Assembly (NCBI GenBank): GCA_002862085.1
Contig: PKCK01000011.1
Coordinates: forward strand, 85,323-149,322
Direction: 5' to 3'
Origin: Planctomycetota bacterium
GTDB lineage: Bacteria > Planctomycetota > UBA1135 > GCA-002686595
Length of the DNA: 64,000 nucleotides
In this document: piece by piece, positions 59,957 to 64,000 of the stretch
Numbering within the stretch: the stretch's first letter is position 1
Layout: each line of letters begins with the position of its first letter
Made by a program: the position numbers and the translations under genes
The notes under the pieces: generated by a model
Told to the model about the DNA's origin: nothing
Database searches by the model: none
What the model saw: only the letters and a program-made list of their open reading frames with translations

Positions 59957-60859
59957 TCAGTAACGGGCCGAGGCGTGGTCGGACGCCGGCGCGGCGTCGG
60001 CGACGGTGAGCGCGTCGTAGAGCGCGGAGAGGCGGCGTGTCACCGGACCGCCATTGGGGAAGGTCCGCTCGTCGATGCGGGACACCGGGACGACGCTGCG
60101 CACCGAGGTGGTGATGAAGGCCTCCTCGCAGTCCTCCAACTCCGCGAAGGTCACGAACTCGCGTCGGACCTCGAGCCCCTGCTCCGCGGCGAGGTCCAGC
60201 ACGGCCCCCATGGTCACGCCCGGGAGGATCCCGCTCGGCGGGGCCACCACGGCGCCGTCGCGGACGAGGACGAGGTTGCTCTGGGTCCCCTCGAGGAGCT
60301 CGCCCTCGGGTCCGACCATGACGTGCTCGTAGGCATCGGCGTCACCGTGGGCGCGGATCCACGCCTCGCGCAGCGGGATGAAGTTCGAGGTCTTCACCGC
60401 GGGGGCAGGGCGCGAGAGGCTGCAGGCTGTGCGCAGGAGAGCGCCGTGCTCGGTCACATGGGCCGGTAGGCCGCGGTAGGGGCTGACCGCCACGAGGACG
60501 TTGCTGTCGCTGCCCAGCGCGGTCGCAGGGCCGGCGGCGACGTCGATCCTCACCCTCGCCTCACAGTCGAAGACGCGCGCCGCGTCGTGGGCGACCGCGT
60601 CGAGGGTGCGAACGAACGCGGCGCGGTCGTACTCGAGGGGCTCCCCGAATCCGGCGATGGAGCGCTCCAGTCGCTCGAGGTGGGTACGCAACCCGAAGAA
60701 GCGAGTCCGCTCGAAGGTGCGCAGACCCTCGTAGACGCCAGGCGGGACCAGATCGATGGCGCGCGAAGCGGTCCCGAGGGCAGGGTGCAGATCCAGAAGA
60801 CGTGCGCCCTCCGGGCTCGCGGCGTAGAGGCGGTGCTCGCTGGACTCGATCGTGGGCAT
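59957..60859 (-). CDS. PLP-dependent class IV aminotransferase
   Basis: 300 residues. Fold type IV: VPPGVYEGLRTF near the start, catalytic Lys in AVKTSNFIPLREAW, EGTQSNLVLV (phosphate/Glu motif) and a final region with ITTSVRSVVPV. Members include branched-chain and D-amino acid aminotransferases and ADC lyase; motifs visible here do not separate them. Cytoplasmic. Convergent with DUF423 gene, 11 bases apart. Confidence 0.88.
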   Translation of the reverse strand: MPTIESSEHRLYAASPEGARLLDLHPALGTASRAIDLVPPGVYEGLRTFERTRFFGLRTHLERLERSIAGFGEPLEYDRAAFVRTLDAVAHDAARVFDCEARVRIDVAAGPATALGSDSNVLVAVSPYRGLPAHVTEHGALLRTACSLSRPAPAVKTSNFIPLREAWIRAHGDADAYEHVMVGPEGELLEGTQSNLVLVRDGAVVAPPSGILPGVTMGAVLDLAAEQGLEVRREFVTFAELEDCEEAFITTSVRSVVPVSRIDERTFPNGGPVTRRLSALYDALTVADAAPASDHASARY

Positions 60860-61047
60860 GACGCGGACCCGCGGCGCGGCGCGCGGGCGTCGTTGAGATG
60901 GCTTCGGCGGTCAGTGCTCTGCCCGGGGCGACGCGAATTCGCGCGACCGCGCGACCTACCGCCCCCCCGGCGGCGGTCCTATGATCTCCGCCTCACCGCT
61001 CAGGACGCCAGCCCATTCGGGCGTCCAGGAGCGCAGATCCGTCGCCC

Positions 61048-61665
61048 ATGGCACCGACTCGTCGCACCGCCTCGCTCGCCCTCGCCCTCACCGTGGCTGC
61101 ACTCTCCGCTGCCTGCGCGGGGGGCCACGTGCGCGCCGACCTCCCTGCTGGCCCTCGGTTCTCGGCGGCGCGCCTCGGGGAGCTTCGGGGAGCGATGACC
61201 TGCGACGGTGACTGGCTCGGCGGGTCGTCCTCGAACGGCGGCCTCGCAGCGGACCTGGATCTCGCCAGCCGGCGGGGCGTCGAGGTCGTGATCGACATGC
61301 GTTCGGGCCGCGCTCGCGCGTCGGCGCCGCTCGCGCAGCCGGCGGCCGCAGCGGGGCTCGAGGTGGTCGAGATCGATCCGCTCGAGGGGTCCGGAACCCT
61401 GGCTGGCAGCGAGTCGACCGCTGCCCAGATCACGGACCTGGCCGTCGATCGGATCCGCACCGCGCTCGGGGCGACCGACCGGCCCCGCGCGTTGCTGCTC
61501 GACGACGACGGCCGGCTCGCCGCCGCCGTCTATGCGGTCCACCTCGTGGCGGACGGAGGCGTCGACGCGGCGACGGCCCTGCGTGCCGCGAGCTCGACGG
61601 GCTTCACGGATTCTTGTGAGGCCTTCGTGACGGAGCAGGTGGCGAGGATCCGGGAGGGGCGCTGA
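61048..61665 (+). CDS. Lipoprotein with degenerate phosphatase-like domain
   Basis: 205 residues. Signal peptide with lipobox SAAC (Cys about 23). The body has the order of DSP/BLH-type phosphatases (ASRRGVEVVIDMR, then GLEVVEIDPL, then an Arg-rich helix and VADGGVDAATALRAAS), but the C-x5-R loop reads LLDDDGRLAAA: Asp replaces the nucleophilic Cys. It is therefore probably a non-catalytic binding protein in the periplasm. Family call by pattern only. Confidence 0.65.
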   Translation: MAPTRRTASLALALTVAALSAACAGGHVRADLPAGPRFSAARLGELRGAMTCDGDWLGGSSSNGGLAADLDLASRRGVEVVIDMRSGRARASAPLAQPAAAAGLEVVEIDPLEGSGTLAGSESTAAQITDLAVDRIRTALGATDRPRALLLDDDGRLAAAVYAVHLVADGGVDAATALRAASSTGFTDSCEAFVTEQVARIREGR

Positions 61666-61680
61666 GCGCCGCGCGGGCCC

Positions 61681-63180
61681 GTGCCCCGCGCTATCCTCGC
61701 GTCCTTGGAGCCCTCCTCCCGATCCCCCGGCCTCGCCGGTGGCGCAGCGCGCCTCGCTCCGGGCCTCGTCGCGACCCTCTTCCTCCTGCTCTGGGCAGGC
61801 CTCGCTTTCTCGCGGGTCACCTACCCGTTCGAGCTCGAGTGGATGGAGGGCGGGATGCTCGACCACATCGAGCGCGTCCGCGGCGGCAAGCCCCTCTACG
61901 CGCCGCCCAGCCTCGAGTTCGGCAGCTACCCCTACACGCCGCTCTTCCCCTGGGTGGGAGCGGCCTTCGCGGAGGTCCTCGGGCCCGGCTTCGTCTCGGC
62001 GCGGCTCGTCTCGATCCTCTCCACCGTCGTCGTCCTGGTGCTCCTCGCGCGCCTCGCACGGGCGCGGGCGAACGGGCGTGAGCTCGGGCTGGCCGCGCTC
62101 CTCTCCGCCGGGCTCTACGCCGCGGGCAACGACTTCACCGGCGGCTGGTTCGACCTCGCGCGCATCGACGCGGTGGCCTACGCCTGCGGGCTCGGGGCGT
62201 TCGCGGTCGCGCGCTCCGCGGCGCCGGCGCCGCGGGCCATCGCCGTCGCGGCGGTGCTCGCCGTCCTCGGCTGCCTCGGCAAGCAGAGCCTGCTCGCCCT
62301 CGGCGCGAGCGTGGCGGCGTCCTTCCACCTGCGGAGCTGGCGGCAGGCGGCGGCCTACCTCGCGGTCTTCGGCGCTCTCCTGGCCGGGACGGTCTGGGCC
62401 CTGGAGGTGCGCACGGACCACTGGTTCCGTTTCTGGACCTTCGACATCCTCACGAACGCGCCGACCCACGGGCCGCTCGTGCTGGGCTACTGGATCGAGT
62501 GCGCGCTGGCCCTCGGGCCGGCGATCCTCGTGGTCGGACTCGCGATGGCTCGCGGCGGCTGGCGCGCAGATCTCGGTATGTGGGGCGCCGCGGCGGCGCT
62601 CGTCGTCGCGGGGTGGGCCGGCCGCTCCCACGAGGGCGGGTTCGAGAACAACCTGATCCCTCCGCTCCTCGCGGTCGCGCTCTTCTTCGGACCGGCCGCC
62701 GCGCGGGTCGTCGCCGGGGGCGGCGGGCGCGGTGCGCTCGTCGTCTGCCTCGCCTTCGTGACCCTCGCCTACGATCCTCGCGCGCACCTCCCGACGCAGG
62801 AGGATCGCCGCGCGGGAGAGGAACTCGTCGAGCGTCTCAGGGGGCTCGAGCCGCCGCTCTGGATGCCCGACCACGGCTACCTCGCGCGCCGCGCCTTCGG
62901 GCCGGAGACGGTGCCCGGCATCCACGGGATCATGATCAACGACCTGCTCAAGAGCGGGCACGACGAGCTCGCGCGCGGCTTCGTCCAGGAGCTCGAGGAG
63001 GCCCTCGTCGCGCGCCGCTTCGGCGCGGTGATCCTCGACGAGCGCCTCGACGCGGACCTGCCGCTGCTCCTCGAGAACTACCTCCCGCCGATCGCGCTCT
63101 TCGAGCCGCTCGACGAGCGGTTCATGCCGGTCAACGGCTCGCCCAAGCGTCCTGGCTGGCTCTACCTGCGGCGGGACTGA
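61681..63180 (+). CDS. Multi-pass membrane glycosyltransferase-like protein (GT-C type)
   Basis: 499 residues, GTG start. About nine to ten membrane helices, an acidic motif in the first periplasmic loop (FELEWMEGGMLDHI) as in GT-C/PMT/ArnT enzymes, and a soluble C-terminal domain (about 375-499) with a DHGYLARRAFG segment. It likely transfers a sugar from a lipid carrier outside the membrane. The neighbouring GT2 gene could make that donor. Confidence 0.75.
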   Translation: MPRAILASLEPSSRSPGLAGGAARLAPGLVATLFLLLWAGLAFSRVTYPFELEWMEGGMLDHIERVRGGKPLYAPPSLEFGSYPYTPLFPWVGAAFAEVLGPGFVSARLVSILSTVVVLVLLARLARARANGRELGLAALLSAGLYAAGNDFTGGWFDLARIDAVAYACGLGAFAVARSAAPAPRAIAVAAVLAVLGCLGKQSLLALGASVAASFHLRSWRQAAAYLAVFGALLAGTVWALEVRTDHWFRFWTFDILTNAPTHGPLVLGYWIECALALGPAILVVGLAMARGGWRADLGMWGAAAALVVAGWAGRSHEGGFENNLIPPLLAVALFFGPAAARVVAGGGGRGALVVCLAFVTLAYDPRAHLPTQEDRRAGEELVERLRGLEPPLWMPDHGYLARRAFGPETVPGIHGIMINDLLKSGHDELARGFVQELEEALVARRFGAVILDERLDADLPLLLENYLPPIALFEPLDERFMPVNGSPKRPGWLYLRRD

Positions 63181-63184
63181 CCCG

Positions 63185-63961
63185 TCACTGGGCGGGCCGC
63201 CTGCGCGGGGCGCCGGCGGCCGCGGCGGGTCCCCGTGCGGAGCGCCGGTCGAGGCCCAGGCGCTTGGCGGCGATCAGCCGGAGCATCTTCGAGGCCGTGC
63301 GGGCGGAGGCGACGAGGCTGCCGGAGAACTTCGAGCTCCCGCCCACGCGCGCGTGGTACGAGACGGGCACCTCGACGACGCGCCGGTGCGCGCGCAGGGC
63401 CTCGATCATCATCTCGGGGCTGAAGGCCGGTCCGTCGTCGACGGCCCGCTCGCGCATCGCCTGCCAGGTCGAACGCCAGAGAGCCCGGTAGGTGCATCCC
63501 ACGTCCGTGAACCGCGGCTCGTGGCTCCACCACAGGGCCTCGACGAGCTTGCCCACGGCGACGTTGCCCCAGCGCAGGAGGGGGCCCATGTTCGAGCCCT
63601 GCTCGATGAGCTGCTTGGTCGTGCGCGTCCCGATGACCATGTCGGCGCTCGGCAGGAACGAGAGGAGCTTGTCGAGGTCGTCGGCGCGGAAGGAGTGATC
63701 GGCCTCGACGAGGACGAACACGTCGCCGGTGGCGTGGTTCATCCCGTGCCGCAGCGCGTCGCCGTAGCCGCCGACGGACACGGTCTCGACGCGCGCGCCG
63801 GCCGCGCGCGCGCGCTCGGCCGTGCGATCCGTGGACAGGTTGTCGACGACCAGGACCTCGTCCACGCGGGGAAGGAAGTCCGCGACCACGCGGGCGATCG
63901 AGGCCTCCTCGTTCAGCGCCGGAACGATCACCGAGATGCTCCGGGGTCCAGGGCTGCGCAC
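63185..63961 (-). CDS. Family 2 glycosyltransferase (dolichyl-phosphate mannosyltransferase-like)
   Basis: 258 residues from GTG at 63961; the frame is open to the window edge, so the start may lie further upstream. GT-A fold: ISVIVPALNEEASIARVV, EVLVVDNLSTDRT, EADHSFRADDL (in the D-x-D position) and VPVSYHARVGGSSKFSGS near the end. Such enzymes move a sugar from a nucleotide to a lipid phosphate. Convergent with the GT-C-like gene, 4 bases apart. Confidence 0.85.
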   Translation of the reverse strand: MRSPGPRSISVIVPALNEEASIARVVADFLPRVDEVLVVDNLSTDRTAERARAAGARVETVSVGGYGDALRHGMNHATGDVFVLVEADHSFRADDLDKLLSFLPSADMVIGTRTTKQLIEQGSNMGPLLRWGNVAVGKLVEALWWSHEPRFTDVGCTYRALWRSTWQAMRERAVDDGPAFSPEMMIEALRAHRRVVEVPVSYHARVGGSSKFSGSLVASARTASKMLRLIAAKRLGLDRRSARGPAAAAGAPRRRPAQ

Positions 63962-64000
63962 GAGGTCGGTGGCGCGATGCCATTCCCCGGGCGTGTTGAC

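Noticed and set aside
1..64000. CRISPR arrays, insertion sequences, prophage genes, rRNA or tRNA genes
   Set aside because: No regularly spaced repeats, transposase, integrase or RNA-gene signatures were found by reading both strands.

Overview
The window is a high-GC, densely packed bacterial chromosome segment with about 66 protein genes and no rRNA, tRNA, CRISPR array or insertion sequence that I could support. It suggests a motile, diderm, sigma-54-containing bacterium. The combination of short tandem flagellins, many genes without a Shine-Dalgarno sequence, lipoproteins, and a secreted calcium-loop propeller protein with an unusual C-terminal domain points to Planctomycetota. That assignment is inference; no taxonomic marker gene is present.

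Region 1 (1-25038) is a flagellar and signalling island. A minus-strand operon (4138 down past the left edge) encodes a kinase-like protein without a phospho-acceptor His, a pseudo-receiver/ATPase protein, a membrane TPR protein and a secreted STN/TPR protein. It has a good sigma-54 promoter. Next to it is an NtrC-type activator (4444-5817), then three tandem flagellin genes, fliD (with a sigma-28 promoter), fliS and a fliT-like chaperone gene. The export-apparatus operon follows: fliO-fliP-fliQ-fliR-flhB-flhA-flhF-flhG-(small membrane protein)-fliA, again behind a sigma-54 promoter and closely coupled by overlapping start and stop codons. Five unrecognised genes follow fliA, ending in two lipoproteins. 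A convergent FlgM-like anti-sigma gene and a CheC/CheX-like gene close the island. A 15-bp motif shared upstream of both sigma-54 promoters may be the enhancer site for the NtrC-type activator.

Region 2 (25246-47971) is mixed housekeeping and accessory: a secreted serine hydrolase, an M1 metallopeptidase with a membrane partner, sfsA, a TroABCD-like metal ABC transporter, a secreted EF-hand-loop propeller protein, a bacterioferritin-like gene, prfB with its programmed frameshift, an SGNH hydrolase, an amidohydrolase fused to a SnoaL-like domain, a thioredoxin-fold gene whose in-frame TGA sits in a U-x-x-C motif with a SECIS-like hairpin (probable selenoprotein), an HNH nuclease, purH and a membrane trypsin-like protease. 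The same 15-bp dyad (TGAGA-N5-TCTCA) lies upstream of the metal transporter and again at 37249, between an unknown gene and the ferritin gene, defining a probable metal regulon.

Region 3 (48656-64000) holds ribBA, an ECF sigma/anti-sigma/periplasmic-protein operon, a PilM-PilN-like fusion with a PilO/GspM-like gene, an arginase-family hydrolase, an HflK/HflC-like SPFH pair, a secreted alpha/beta hydrolase, DUF423, a class IV aminotransferase, a degenerate phosphatase-like lipoprotein, an integral membrane sugar transferase and a GT2 glycosyltransferase. The largest non-coding gap (47972-48655) carries two DnaA-box-like sites.
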